DNA of 16,960 nt from Thomasclavelia spiroformis (GTDB lineage: Bacteria; Bacillota_I; Bacilli_A; Erysipelotrichales; Coprobacillaceae): assembly GCA_018369555.1 (NCBI GenBank), contig JAGZCC010000051.1, positions 1 to 16,960 of the forward strand, written 5' to 3'. The notes below the pieces were generated by a model. The model searched no databases. It was given only the letters and a program-made list of their open reading frames with translations, and was not told the origin of the DNA. Position 1 is the first letter of the stretch, and each line of letters starts with the position of its first letter. Of this stretch, positions 6,309 through 15,706 are shown in pieces. Position numbers and translations under genes: made by a program.

Positions 6309-7271
6309 ATGAATATTTTGATTTTAAGCTGTGGGACAAGAAATAAAATAATTCAATATTTTAAAAATGCATTAAAGGATAAAGGTAAGGTTATTGCTAC
6401 CGATTGTAGTACAATTGCTCCGGCATTATACGAGGCTGATAAGTATTACATTGTACCTCGTATAAGTGATCCAAATTATATTGAAATTATTTTTGATATA
6501 TGTAAAAAAGAAAATATTTGTGCGGTACTTTCATTAATTGATCCAGAATTATCATTACTTGCAAAAAATAGTGTTGAATTTGAAAAAATAGGAGTAAAGG
6601 TAATAGGTTCAAGTTATGAAGCTTGTGAGTTAGCATTGGATAAATGGAAAATGTATAACTGGCTAAAAGAAAATGGATATAATTGTGCAAAGTCTTATAT
6701 AAACATTTCTGAATTTTATAAAGATTTAGAAGCTGGAAAAATATCATTTCCTGTATTCGTTAAACCATATAAAGGTAGTGCAAGTATGTCGATTAATAAG
6801 GTATATGATAAAGAAACATTGGAGATTCTTTTGAAAAATAATTCAGATTTATTTATACAAGAATATTTGAATGGTCAAGAAATAGGTGCAGATTGTTATG
6901 TTGATTTAATATCACAAGAAATTGTTTCTATTTTTACTAAGAAAAAACTTGTAATGCGTGCTGGTGAAACAGATAAAGCAATTTCTTTTAAAAATGATAA
7001 TTTATTTTCATTGATAAAAAAATTTGTGAAGCAAGCAAATTTTTTAGGACAGATAGACATAGACATCTTTGATATTAATGGAACATATTATATTTCTGAA
7101 GTAAATCCTAGATTTGGTGGAGGATATCCTCATGCATATGAGTGTGGAGTTGATAATGTAAAATTAATTATTAACAATTTATTAAATATAACTAATCAGG
7201 TATGTATTGGAAATTATGAAGATGACGTATATATGATGAAATATAACGAGATAATGGTAAAGAAGGATTAA
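6309..7271 (+). CDS. ATP-grasp ligase (PylC/carbamoyl-phosphate-synthase-like)
   Basis: This 320-residue protein has an N-terminal Rossmann-like domain (MNILILSCGTRNK, 1-100) and a C-terminal ATP-grasp domain. FPVFVKPYKGSAS (147-159) supplies the ATP-binding lysine and loop, QEYLNGQE (184-191) the hinge, and SEVNPRFGGGYP (263-274) the metal-binding Glu and Asn. ATP-grasp enzymes join a carboxylate to an amine or thiol through an acyl phosphate. Members of this type are found beside PglC-like transferases in polysaccharide loci, where attaching an amino acid to the amino-sugar is a reasonable guess, but no substrate can be read from the sequence. It follows the transferase after 2 nt with only a weak ribosome binding site, suggesting coupling. 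Confidence 0.82.
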   Translation: MNILILSCGTRNKIIQYFKNALKDKGKVIATDCSTIAPALYEADKYYIVPRISDPNYIEIIFDICKKENICAVLSLIDPELSLLAKNSVEFEKIGVKVIGSSYEACELALDKWKMYNWLKENGYNCAKSYINISEFYKDLEAGKISFPVFVKPYKGSASMSINKVYDKETLEILLKNNSDLFIQEYLNGQEIGADCYVDLISQEIVSIFTKKKLVMRAGETDKAISFKNDNLFSLIKKFVKQANFLGQIDIDIFDINGTYYISEVNPRFGGGYPHAYECGVDNVKLIINNLLNITNQVCIGNYEDDVYMMKYNEIMVKKD

Positions 7272-7274
7272 GAT

Positions 7275-8486
7275 ATGAAGAATATTTTAATTATTGATCA
7301 TTTTAGTCAACCACCTAATGAACCAGGAAATAACCGATTTATATATTTAGCTGACTTGTTATGTGAAAATAATTTTAATGTTGAAATTGTTACAACTAAT
7401 TTTTCACATAAAAATAAAAAAACTAGAGATTGTAATATGCCAGGGTTAGAAAAATTAAGTTATAAATATACAATGTTAGAGGAACCGGGATATCCAAAAA
7501 ATGTTTGTATAAAACGTTTTTATAGTCATTATATTTTTGGAAAAAACTTGGAGAAATATTTGGAAGCAATAAAAAAACCAGATCTTGTATATGTTGCAAT
7601 ACCTTCTTTAGATGTTGGAAATGTAGCAAGAAAATATTGTAAAAAGAACAATATACCTCTTTTTGTAGATATTCAAGATTTATGGCCGGAAGCATTTAAA
7701 TTAGTATTCAATATTCCGCTTTTATCAAACCTAATTTTTTTGCCACTTACTATTATAGAAAACAAAATTTTTAAAGAAGCAGATGAAATTATTGCAGTTT
7801 CAAATACATACTTAAAACGTGGTTTAGAAAATAATAGACATTCAAAAGGTTTAACAGTGTATTTGGGCACTGATTTAAAAAAATTTGATGAGGTTTTTAA
7901 AAGTGCGAAAAAAATAAAAAATAAGGATGAGTTTTGGGTTATATACGTAGGAACTTTGGGACATAGTTACAATATCAAAATTATTATAGATGCAATTTCA
8001 GAACTTAATCATAATGGTATTAAAAACATTAAATTCAAGGTTTTGGGAGATGGACCATTAATAGAGGATTTTAAAAAGTATAGCATAGATAAAAATGTCG
8101 ATACCGAATTTGTTGGTCGTAAACAATATGATGAACTGATTGCATATCTAGCAAATGCAGATATAGCAGTTAATCCTATTTCTAAGGGCGCTGCACAAAG
8201 TATTATCAATAAACATTCTGATTATGCTGCAAGTGGATTACCAGTTGTTAGTACGCAAGAAAATAATGAATATAGAAAATTATTGGATATGTATCAATGT
8301 GGATTTAATTGTAACGTTGAAAATACACATGAAGTTGCTGAATCAATAAAAAAATTAATTTTTAATAAAAAATTACGTGAAAAAATGTCGATTGGATCGA
8401 GAAAAATGGCAGAAGAGTCATTTGATAGATCATACACATATAAAAAAATATTAAATTTGATATTTAACTCTTTGGGGGATAAATAA
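7275..8486 (+). CDS. Glycosyltransferase family 4, WbuB-like
   Basis: This 403-residue GT-B enzyme opens with MKNILIIDHFSQPPNEPGNNR and has DLWPEA at 135-140, both features of the WbuB-like GT4 group that adds N-acetylated amino-sugars to lipid-linked O-antigen precursors. The C-terminal Rossmann domain shows YVGTLGHSYN (224-233), then the sugar-nucleotide binding region ending in SDYAASGLPVVST. The acceptor is probably the first or second sugar on the undecaprenyl carrier, since the gene follows the initiating enzymes closely, though order does not prove sequence of action. It lies 3 nt after the ATP-grasp gene with AAGGA before the start codon. Confidence 0.85.
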   Translation: MKNILIIDHFSQPPNEPGNNRFIYLADLLCENNFNVEIVTTNFSHKNKKTRDCNMPGLEKLSYKYTMLEEPGYPKNVCIKRFYSHYIFGKNLEKYLEAIKKPDLVYVAIPSLDVGNVARKYCKKNNIPLFVDIQDLWPEAFKLVFNIPLLSNLIFLPLTIIENKIFKEADEIIAVSNTYLKRGLENNRHSKGLTVYLGTDLKKFDEVFKSAKKIKNKDEFWVIYVGTLGHSYNIKIIIDAISELNHNGIKNIKFKVLGDGPLIEDFKKYSIDKNVDTEFVGRKQYDELIAYLANADIAVNPISKGAAQSIINKHSDYAASGLPVVSTQENNEYRKLLDMYQCGFNCNVENTHEVAESIKKLIFNKKLREKMSIGSRKMAEESFDRSYTYKKILNLIFNSLGDK

Positions 8487-8487
8487 T

Positions 8488-9618
8488 ATGAAAAAAAAAT
8501 TATTAATAATGGCATCCCTTTTTTATCCTCAAAAAAAAGGTGGAGGTCCACCAATAAGTATTAAGAATCTTGTTGATGCTATTTATGATAAATTTGATAT
8601 ATATATAATATCAAAAAATTATGAAATTAATGAAAAAGAACCACTTCCGGGTATTAATGATGGATGGAATGAATTTTATTTTGGAAAAGTATATTATTTT
8701 GGATATGGAAAAAGAACATATAAGAAAGTAGAAAAATTAATTCATGAAATAAATCCAGATGTTATATACCAAAATAGTTTTTTTAGTCATGATGATATTT
8801 TACCAGTTTTAAAATATTCAAAAAAAAATAAAAAGAAAGTAATAATTTCGCCTAGAGGTGAATTTTATCCAAATCGTTTAAGAGAAGGGGAAATTAAGAA
8901 AAAAATATATAAAACATTTTTAAAAACTTTTGGACTATTAAAAAATGTATACTTTCATGGAACAGGTGAAGAAGAAAAAAAATATATTTCTAATTTTATC
9001 GGTGTTAATAGTAATAAAATATATAATATTAACAATTTATCAGTTATAAAGACGAATTATTTAGAGATAAAGAAAGAGAAAGGAAAACTACATTTAGTAT
9101 ATATTGCTCGTATCCATCCCACTAAGAATTTATTGAATGCAATAAAATATTTAAACAATTTAAATGGTGAAATTCGGTATGATATTTATGGCCCTGTTGA
9201 AGATGTAGAATATTGGCAATTATGTAAAAAAGAAATAGAAAAATTAAAATCTAATATTAGGGTTAATTATATGGGATATATTGATCATGATAAAGTTGCT
9301 GAAATTATTTCAAAATATCATGCATTTTATATGCCAACAACTGGAGAAAATTATGGGCATTCTATTGTGGAATCATTATTAATTGGTAGACCTATAATTA
9401 TTAGTGACACTACACCTTGGAGTGATGTTTCAAATTATAATTGCGGTTATGCAATTGAATTTGGTAATGAAGTAGAATTTAAGAACATAATTGAAAAATT
9501 CGTTTTAATGAGTCAGCAAAAATATAATATATATTGTAAGAATGCTATAAACTATATTAATGATAAATTAAATACACAAAATAGTATTAATGCGTATATT
9601 GAAATGTTTAATGAATAG
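8488..9618 (+). CDS. Glycosyltransferase family 4
   Basis: This 376-residue retaining GT-B enzyme begins MKKKLLIMASLFYPQKKGGG, with the glycine-rich acceptor-side loop of GT4, and has SPRGEF at 121-126, ARIHPTKN at 207-214 (start of the donor-binding domain) and GENYGHSIVES at 286-296, whose E287 and E295 form the EX7E motif. It would add one sugar of the repeat unit in the cytoplasm. The donor sugar and linkage cannot be predicted. GGGGG upstream of ATG 8488 supports the start; the gene follows the previous one after one base. Confidence 0.87.
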   Translation: MKKKLLIMASLFYPQKKGGGPPISIKNLVDAIYDKFDIYIISKNYEINEKEPLPGINDGWNEFYFGKVYYFGYGKRTYKKVEKLIHEINPDVIYQNSFFSHDDILPVLKYSKKNKKKVIISPRGEFYPNRLREGEIKKKIYKTFLKTFGLLKNVYFHGTGEEEKKYISNFIGVNSNKIYNINNLSVIKTNYLEIKKEKGKLHLVYIARIHPTKNLLNAIKYLNNLNGEIRYDIYGPVEDVEYWQLCKKEIEKLKSNIRVNYMGYIDHDKVAEIISKYHAFYMPTTGENYGHSIVESLLIGRPIIISDTTPWSDVSNYNCGYAIEFGNEVEFKNIIEKFVLMSQQKYNIYCKNAINYINDKLNTQNSINAYIEMFNE

Positions 9619-9628
9619 GATGAAAATT

Positions 9629-10165
9629 ATGATAAAAAAATGTTTAATAGTTATTTATAATGTTATTCGCCTAGTTAAGAAAAAAAATTATAAGAATATT
9701 TTATATATTTCACCAACAACTAAGATAATGGCTCATAAGAATTCAAAATATTTAATTGGCAAAAATTTTAGAACACGTAATAATGTAGAAATAAATATAA
9801 GAGAAAAGGGAAAATTAATTATTGGTAATAGTGTATTTTTAAATTCTAATACAATCATTACTTGTCGAAGTAGCATTAGTATAGGTAACAATTGTATTAT
9901 TGGACCGAATGTGATGATATTCGATCATGATCATGATATATCTAATGGTTATGTTGAGAAAAATAAATACGTTTGTGAAAATATTGAAATAGGAAAAAAT
10001 GTTTGGATTGGTGCAGGAAGCATAATTTTGAAAGGAAGTAAAATTGGTGATAATTCAGTAATTGGAGCACAAAGTATAATAAAAGGAGAAGTCCCACCAG
10101 ATACTGTGTATATCCAAAAGACAACAAATGTTTTAAAAAAAATGGTGAAAGGAGATAAGTTTTGA
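9629..10165 (+). CDS. Left-handed beta-helix (hexapeptide repeat) acyltransferase
   Basis: This 178-residue protein is built mostly from hexapeptide repeats ([LIV]-G-x4), for example ISIGNNCIIGPNVMI and IEIGKNVWIGAGSIILKGSK. The insertion with DHDHD (99-103) carries the histidine typical of the maltose/galactoside acetyltransferase group, and GEVPPDTV near the end is the usual cap. It probably O- or N-acetylates a sugar of the repeat unit using acetyl-CoA. An upstream in-frame ATG at 9590 overlaps the previous gene by 29 nt; ATG 9629 is preferred because AGGATG lies 8 nt before it. If it acetylated the 4-amino group made by the aminotransferase, the glycan would lose that positive charge. PglD-type N-acetyltransferases differ at the N-terminus, which makes O-acetylation more likely. 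Confidence 0.82.
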   Translation: MIKKCLIVIYNVIRLVKKKNYKNILYISPTTKIMAHKNSKYLIGKNFRTRNNVEINIREKGKLIIGNSVFLNSNTIITCRSSISIGNNCIIGPNVMIFDHDHDISNGYVEKNKYVCENIEIGKNVWIGAGSIILKGSKIGDNSVIGAQSIIKGEVPPDTVYIQKTTNVLKKMVKGDKF

Positions 10166-11043
10166 AATTTCGAGTTGGAATAAAGATACTAGTTATGAAA
10201 TTTTTTATGAAATATCCTAATCTTATTTCTGATGAAAATCATAGTAAATTATTATATTTTATTATGTTTGGAAAAATTCCAAATCTAGAAAAACCACGTA
10301 CAATGAATGAGTATATATGTAGTACAAAAATATCAGATGAGAAATTGGCATATGATATATATACAGATAAATACGAGGTTAGAAAATATGTTGAAAAATG
10401 TGTAGGTAAAGAATATTTGAATGAAATTATTGGAATTTATAATTCTTTTGATGAAATTGACTTTACAAATTTTCCTAAAAAGTTTGTCATGAAGGCAACA
10501 CACGGTTCTTCATATAATATAATTGTAAATGATATTTCAAAATTTGACAAAAAACATGCAAAAGAAAAATTTGATACATGGTTAAATGAAAATTTTTATT
10601 TAAAAGATAGAGAAAAAAATTATAAAAATATTAAACCAAGAATAATGTGTGATAAATTTTTAGAACCACTTAGTGGTGAATTAGAGGAATTTAAATTATT
10701 CTGTTTTAATGGAAAAGTAGGTTTTATTCAACATAATAAGCAAATAAATAATAAACGTTTTGACAATATTTATGACTCAACATGGAAAAAATTAGATGTT
10801 AGATATGGATATGATGGCTTTAAAAATGATGTATTACCTAATAATAAAGATGATTTAATTAAAATTGCTGAAAAACTCGCTGATCCGTTTAAATTTGTTA
10901 GGGTAGATTTATATAGTGTCGATGAAAAAATTGTATTTAGTGAATTGACATTCCATTCAGGTGGCGGGCTTATACCATTTAAACCTAAAGAATACGATCT
11001 TAAATTTGGCAATTTAATTAATGGAATTGATAAGGAAAGTTAG
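10162..11043 (+). CDS. TupA-like ATP-grasp protein
   Basis: This 293-residue protein matches the TupA-like ATP-grasp group, often mislabelled as a glycosyltransferase. Visible landmarks are KPRTMNEY (44-51), FVMKATHGSSYNIIV (108-122, nucleotide-binding lysine and loop), PRIMCDKFL (159-167), EEFKLFCFNGK (175-185), FVRVDLYSV (245-253) and FSELTFHSGGGLIPF (259-273, metal ligands). The founding TupA takes part in teichuronopeptide synthesis in alkaliphilic Bacillus, where poly-amino acid chains join a polysaccharide; an amide-forming role on this glycan is inferred. The start codon is TTG at 10162, chosen because GGAG (10151-10154) lies 7 nt upstream; it overlaps the previous stop. No membrane segment or signal peptide is evident. 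Confidence 0.8.
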   Translation: MKFRVGIKILVMKFFMKYPNLISDENHSKLLYFIMFGKIPNLEKPRTMNEYICSTKISDEKLAYDIYTDKYEVRKYVEKCVGKEYLNEIIGIYNSFDEIDFTNFPKKFVMKATHGSSYNIIVNDISKFDKKHAKEKFDTWLNENFYLKDREKNYKNIKPRIMCDKFLEPLSGELEEFKLFCFNGKVGFIQHNKQINNKRFDNIYDSTWKKLDVRYGYDGFKNDVLPNNKDDLIKIAEKLADPFKFVRVDLYSVDEKIVFSELTFHSGGGLIPFKPKEYDLKFGNLINGIDKES

Positions 11044-12261
11044 ATGAAAGTATATTATATTGGAACAATATGTTCGAGTGAAACATATAACGATATTGCA
11101 AATAAAAGCAAAGTTAAGCCATCAATTTCTGCACAAGTTTTTGAAGATTCTATATTATCTGGACTAAGTAAAATAAGCAAATTAGAAATTTCAGCACATA
11201 CTTTTTTAACTATTGCATCTTTTCCAAATGGTTCAAGATTATTTATTAGGGCCAAAAAAGAAAAACTAGGATCTGGAATAATAACAAAGCATTATCCAAC
11301 AATAAATTTTTTGTTTTTAAAGCACTGGGGATATGCTATTGCAACTTTTTTTTCGTTGTTAAAATGGTTATTAAAAAATAGAAAAGATAGTAATAAGGTG
11401 ATTTTATGTTGTTCTATATTTAGTTTTATTGCACGACCAGTTATTTTTTTATCGAAATTATTTAAGACCGAAACATGCGTTATTGTTACAGATTTGCCGA
11501 AATTTCATTTTTCTTTAAGAAAGCCAACAGGTTTAAAAAAAATATTGTCTAAACACTTTTTGAATTCACAGCAAAAAATACAGTCCAAATTTGATAAATA
11601 TATATTACTTACAAAATATATGAAAAAAGAATTAGATATATTAGAAAAACCAAGCATAATTATTGAAGGTACAGTAAACGAAAAAATGTTATTAGTAAAT
11701 AAAAAATATGAAAATGTTATAAAAAGTAAAGCAATAATGTATGCGGGAATGTTGAATAGAAAACATAAAATAGAAATGTTAATAAAAGGTTTTATGGCAA
11801 CAAAAATAGATTGTGAACTATGGTTATTTGGCACAGGTGATTTTGAAAAAGAAATTATTAAATATTCAAAGATAGATGATAGAATAAAATTTTTTGGATT
11901 AGTAGATAGAGAAAAGGTTCTAGAATTTGAACATAAAGCATCGTTGCTAATTAATATTAGAGATAGTAAAGAAGAATATACTAAATATTCTTTTCCATCT
12001 AAAACTATCGAATATATGTCAAGTGGAACTCCACTATTAACAACAAAGCTACCAGGAATACCTGAAGAATATTTTAATTATGTTTATGTTTTAGACAATG
12101 AAACTGAAGAAGGATTAAGTAAAAAAATAGAAGAAATTTTTTCTTTGTCAGAAAATAATTTAATTGAATTAGGAAAAGAGGCAATGGATTTTGTTTTAAA
12201 TGAAAAAAATTCTAAAGTACAAGGAAAAAAAATATTTGAATTTTTAAATGTAAAGAGGTAA
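11044..12261 (+). CDS. Glycosyltransferase family 4
   Basis: This 405-residue protein has a diverged N-terminal acceptor domain with a hydrophobic patch (about 92-110, ATFFSLLKWLL) that may touch the membrane, and a recognisable donor domain: MYAGMLNRKHKIEMLIKGF, LWLFGTGDFEKEI, then SFPSKTIEYMSSGTPLLTT. The last motif is the variant of the GT4 donor site in which the first Glu of EX7E is missing and a lysine (SKTIEYM) is kept. It begins directly after the TupA-like stop codon with AAGGAAAG upstream. It would add one sugar to the repeat unit; donor unknown. Confidence 0.83.
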   Translation: MKVYYIGTICSSETYNDIANKSKVKPSISAQVFEDSILSGLSKISKLEISAHTFLTIASFPNGSRLFIRAKKEKLGSGIITKHYPTINFLFLKHWGYAIATFFSLLKWLLKNRKDSNKVILCCSIFSFIARPVIFLSKLFKTETCVIVTDLPKFHFSLRKPTGLKKILSKHFLNSQQKIQSKFDKYILLTKYMKKELDILEKPSIIIEGTVNEKMLLVNKKYENVIKSKAIMYAGMLNRKHKIEMLIKGFMATKIDCELWLFGTGDFEKEIIKYSKIDDRIKFFGLVDREKVLEFEHKASLLINIRDSKEEYTKYSFPSKTIEYMSSGTPLLTTKLPGIPEEYFNYVYVLDNETEEGLSKKIEEIFSLSENNLIELGKEAMDFVLNEKNSKVQGKKIFEFLNVKR

Positions 12262-12263
12262 AT

Positions 12264-13472
12264 ATGAAAATATTACAAATTAATTCTGTTTGTGGTAGTG
12301 GTAGTACAGGCAAGATTGTTGAGCAGATAAGTGACTATTTAAATAGTTTAAATATTGAAAATTATATTGCATATGGATTGGGAAATTCTACAAGGAATAA
12401 TACTTATAAAATTGGAAATAAATTGGATAATCATTTTCATAGTTTTATATCTAGAAAATTTTGTTTACAAGGTTATGGGTCTATCATAAGCACAATAAAA
12501 CTCATTAGATATGTAAAAAAAATTAATCCAACAATAATACATTTACATAATATCCATGGGCATTATTTGAATTTTCCTATTTTATTTAAATTTTTAAAAA
12601 AAATGGATATAGAAGTTGTATGGACGTTTCATGATTGTTGGCCATTTACTGGTAAATGTGCACATTTTACAAAAGTAAAATGTGATAAATGGAAAAATGA
12701 ATGTTTTAATTGCCCACAATTACATACTTACCCTGATAGTGAGTATGATCGTACAAAAAAAAATTATATTGATAAAAAAAGATATTTCACATCAATAAAC
12801 AAATTACATATTGTGACTGTTTCAAATTGGCTTGAAACAGAAGTTAAAAAATCCTTTTTTAAAGGAAAAGATATTAGATGTATATATAATGGTATAGATA
12901 CTAATGTTTTTAAATTTACGGAATCTTCTTTAAGAAAAAAGTTAAATATTGAAAATAAATTTATTATTCTTGGAGTAGCAAGCGTATGGAATGAAGGAAA
13001 AGGATTAGATACATTTATAAAATTATCTAAATATATTAGTGAAGATAGTGTGATTATTTTAATTGGTGTTTCAATAGAACAAATTAAAATATTACCTCAT
13101 AATATTATAGGGATTACGAAGACTGAAAATCTAGATGAATTGGTTAAGTTTTATAGTATTGCAGATGTTTTTATTAATTGTTCACTTGAAGAAACATTTG
13201 GATTGGTAGTAGCTGAAGCAATGGCATGTGGGACACCTGCTATTGTTTATAATTCAACAGCATGTCCAGAAATTGTTGATAATACAACAGGAAGAATAGT
13301 AGAAAATAATTTAAAAGAATTACTAAGTGCTGTTGATTTTTTTTATAAAAAAAATTTTTTAAATATAGAAAATAATTGTAGGAATAGAATAAACAAATTA
13401 TATAATTTAAATTCGATGATAGAAAATTATTTTAAATTATATACATCAATAAATAATGATTTGAATAAATGA
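12264..13472 (+). CDS. Glycosyltransferase family 4 with cysteine-rich N-terminal insertion
   Basis: This 402-residue GT-B enzyme begins MKILQINSVCGSGSTGKI, the glycine-rich loop of a GT4 subgroup, and has the donor-site motif EETFGLVVAEAMACGTP with the EX7E glutamates. Between the domains' first strands, HDCWPFTGKCAHF and the following residues place cysteines at 125, 132, 140, 147 and 150, a spacing that could bind a metal or form a structural knuckle. To my knowledge this cysteine pattern recurs in the subgroup, so it is probably not unique. AGAGG precedes the start and the gap to the previous gene is 2 nt. Confidence 0.86.
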   Translation: MKILQINSVCGSGSTGKIVEQISDYLNSLNIENYIAYGLGNSTRNNTYKIGNKLDNHFHSFISRKFCLQGYGSIISTIKLIRYVKKINPTIIHLHNIHGHYLNFPILFKFLKKMDIEVVWTFHDCWPFTGKCAHFTKVKCDKWKNECFNCPQLHTYPDSEYDRTKKNYIDKKRYFTSINKLHIVTVSNWLETEVKKSFFKGKDIRCIYNGIDTNVFKFTESSLRKKLNIENKFIILGVASVWNEGKGLDTFIKLSKYISEDSVIILIGVSIEQIKILPHNIIGITKTENLDELVKFYSIADVFINCSLEETFGLVVAEAMACGTPAIVYNSTACPEIVDNTTGRIVENNLKELLSAVDFFYKKNFLNIENNCRNRINKLYNLNSMIENYFKLYTSINNDLNK

Positions 13473-13507
13473 TATTGTATTTATGTGCTGATAAAGGAGG
13501 ATGGATA

Positions 13508-14422
13508 ATGTTTGCACCAATTGTTTTATTTGTTTATAATAGGCCAAAAAATACGAAAAATGTTTTAGATAGTTTAAGTAAATGTAAATTTGCAAAAAAA
13601 AGTGATTTATTTATATTTTCGGATGCTGCTAAAAATTCTAAATCGGAAAGCAATGTTATTGAAGTTAGAAAAATTATCAATGATAAATGTTGGAATAAAT
13701 TATTTAATTCAATAAAGATCGTTGAAAATGAAAATAATAAAGGGTTAGCTAAATCTGTTATATCTGGAGTTACTAAGATTATAAATATTTATAGCAAAGT
13801 TATAGTGATTGAAGATGATAACAAGGTATCAGTTGATTTTTTAGATTATATGAATAGAGGACTGGAATTTTATGAGAACAATAAATGTATTGGAATGATT
13901 GGAGGATATTCTGCACCTATTAAATTTCCTAAAGAGTATAAATTTGATGTATATAAAATGGGTCGAGGATCTAGTTATGCTTGGGCTACTTGGAAAGATA
14001 GATGGGATAAAGTGGACTGGGAAGTAAAAGATTATGCAGTATTTAAAAAAAATAAGAAACTGAGACATGAATTTGATTATTATGGTAATGATAGATCTAC
14101 CATGTTAGATAACCAGATGAAAGGAAAAATAGACTCTTGGGCAATAAGATTTGGTTATTCAATGTTTAAACATAATATGTTTGCAATTTTGCCTGTAGTA
14201 ACTAGGGTGGAGAATGTAGGATTTGATGGTTCTGGTGTTCATAATGTTGCAGGTGAATCAAAATTTATAAATCATATTCCTAAAGAAATTAAACCAGCTA
14301 ATTTTGTAAATGTTGAGGTTGATGAACGCATAAGAAAAGAATATATAAAGAAATTTAATCCTAGCTTAAAAACTAAAATTAAAAGAAAATTAAAGAGTGT
14401 ATTAAATATTAAAACATTATGA
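13508..14422 (+). CDS. GT-A fold glycosyltransferase (HlpA-like/GT2-type)
   Basis: This 304-residue protein opens with FAPIVLFVYNRP, the nucleotide-binding strand of GT-A enzymes, and has EDD (102-104) in VIVIEDDNKVS as the metal and nucleotide-sugar binding acidic motif. GRGSSYAWATWKDRW (152-166) is a hallmark of a group annotated as hemolytic protein HlpA-like, which are glycosyltransferases by fold. The C-terminus is strongly basic (KTKIKRKLKSVLNIK) and may bind the membrane surface. An in-frame ATG at 13469 overlaps the previous gene; ATG 13508 is chosen because AGGAGG (13495-13500) lies 7 nt before it. It would supply the last of five sugar transfers after initiation. Confidence 0.8.
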   Translation: MFAPIVLFVYNRPKNTKNVLDSLSKCKFAKKSDLFIFSDAAKNSKSESNVIEVRKIINDKCWNKLFNSIKIVENENNKGLAKSVISGVTKIINIYSKVIVIEDDNKVSVDFLDYMNRGLEFYENNKCIGMIGGYSAPIKFPKEYKFDVYKMGRGSSYAWATWKDRWDKVDWEVKDYAVFKKNKKLRHEFDYYGNDRSTMLDNQMKGKIDSWAIRFGYSMFKHNMFAILPVVTRVENVGFDGSGVHNVAGESKFINHIPKEIKPANFVNVEVDERIRKEYIKKFNPSLKTKIKRKLKSVLNIKTL

Positions 14423-15648
14423 AAATAAGTATAAAAAATTTTCAATTGATTTTAGCAATATTTATTGTTTTATGGTTAAATTCAGGAATCTTTTCGTATA
14501 TTCAAGATTATGTACCAAATGTTTTAAAATTTTTAATTGTATTCTGTTGGTTTATCATAGCGCTTTTAGATAAACGTTTTTTAAAGCTTTATTTAAAAAT
14601 TTCTGGAAGTTTATTTGTGTTTATTATAATGATGATAATTTCTATGTTAATAGGAAATGATTCATATTATAATTATAATTTTCAATCATATATATATATA
14701 ATGATAATTATAGCTATTTCTATTTATTATATTTTTGATACTAACTATAATAGAAAAAAATTATTATTAATTGTACTTTTAATAGATAGTTTTTACGTAG
14801 GAATTAATACGTTTTTACAATTACAAATAACTCCAGATATTTCTAGAATATTAGCTACAAGTTCGGAACATGCAGAATTAATTATGGGAGAGATTTCAGT
14901 AAAAGGAATAGGTAGTTTTGGATATTTTTATAGCCTAGTTATAATTGGAATTTTATTAGCATATAAATTATTAATAGCAAAAAATAAATTTGTATATTTT
15001 AGTTTATTGTGTGGAATTTTAATATTATTTTTAAATGCGCAATTCACAATGGCACTTATTTTTTTTATATTGTTTGTTTTTATAGTTTTAATATTTGAAA
15101 ATAAAAAAGATAAGAAAAATATAATTTTCAAATTTATTATTGTACTTGTATTTTTAATTTTTATACTCAATATTTCAAAAATTATTGAATCAATATCTTT
15201 GTATATTGGAGATGATTTAAGTCAAAGATTAAAAGAATTGAACGATTTTATTATGGGTAATGAGCTTACAGATGGAGATATTGTTTCTAGAAAAGAGATT
15301 TATCAGATTTCAATAGATAGTTTTAAAAATAATATTTTATATGGTAGTTTTGGAAAACATACGTTTGGTGGACACTCTAGTATTTTAGATATTCTTGCTG
15401 CGTTTGGTTTAATTGGAATATTAGTTTTTAATACTTTTTATAAAATGTATAAATATATAAAAAATAACGTGGATATTAATCAAAATAATATTGTTAATAT
15501 TACTTTTTTATATTATCTTGCATTAAGTTTCTTTAATCCTTCTCATATTTCTACTATTGTAATCTCGTTGTTTATTACATTACCATTATTTTTAACGGTT
15601 TTCTATAGAAATAAAGGCGGTATATTTAAAATTAAAATTTTTAAATAA
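14419..15648 (+). CDS. Wzy-like polysaccharide polymerase (O-antigen ligase/polymerase family)
   Basis: This 409-residue protein is very hydrophobic, with about ten to twelve membrane segments. A polar outer loop at roughly 250-320 contains SRKEIYQISIDSFKNNILYG and then FGGHSSILDILAAFGLIG, the Arg and His-Ser features seen in Wzy and O-antigen ligase proteins. It should join repeat units on the outer face of the membrane. An 80-residue open frame on the opposite strand inside it is a shadow. The ATG overlaps the previous stop (ATGA), and no clear ribosome binding site is present, so it probably depends on coupling. Sequence divergence is normal for polymerases, which are specific to each repeat unit. 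Confidence 0.82.
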   Translation: MKISIKNFQLILAIFIVLWLNSGIFSYIQDYVPNVLKFLIVFCWFIIALLDKRFLKLYLKISGSLFVFIIMMIISMLIGNDSYYNYNFQSYIYIMIIIAISIYYIFDTNYNRKKLLLIVLLIDSFYVGINTFLQLQITPDISRILATSSEHAELIMGEISVKGIGSFGYFYSLVIIGILLAYKLLIAKNKFVYFSLLCGILILFLNAQFTMALIFFILFVFIVLIFENKKDKKNIIFKFIIVLVFLIFILNISKIIESISLYIGDDLSQRLKELNDFIMGNELTDGDIVSRKEIYQISIDSFKNNILYGSFGKHTFGGHSSILDILAAFGLIGILVFNTFYKMYKYIKNNVDINQNNIVNITFLYYLALSFFNPSHISTIVISLFITLPLFLTVFYRNKGGIFKIKIFK

Positions 15649-15706
15649 AGATTTATTAAACATATAACTTATATGTAATGTATATTATTTTAATTAAAGG
15701 AAAGGA

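Noticed and set aside
11505..11834. 109-codon minus-strand frame inside a GT4 gene, and similar minus-strand frames such as 5673-5996
   Set aside because: They are shadows of well-supported genes with clear motifs on the plus strand, with no promoter or ribosome binding site of their own.
15660..15676. ACATATA/TATATGT hairpin after the polymerase gene
   Set aside because: All A-T pairs, 3-nt loop and no following T run; too weak for a terminator.
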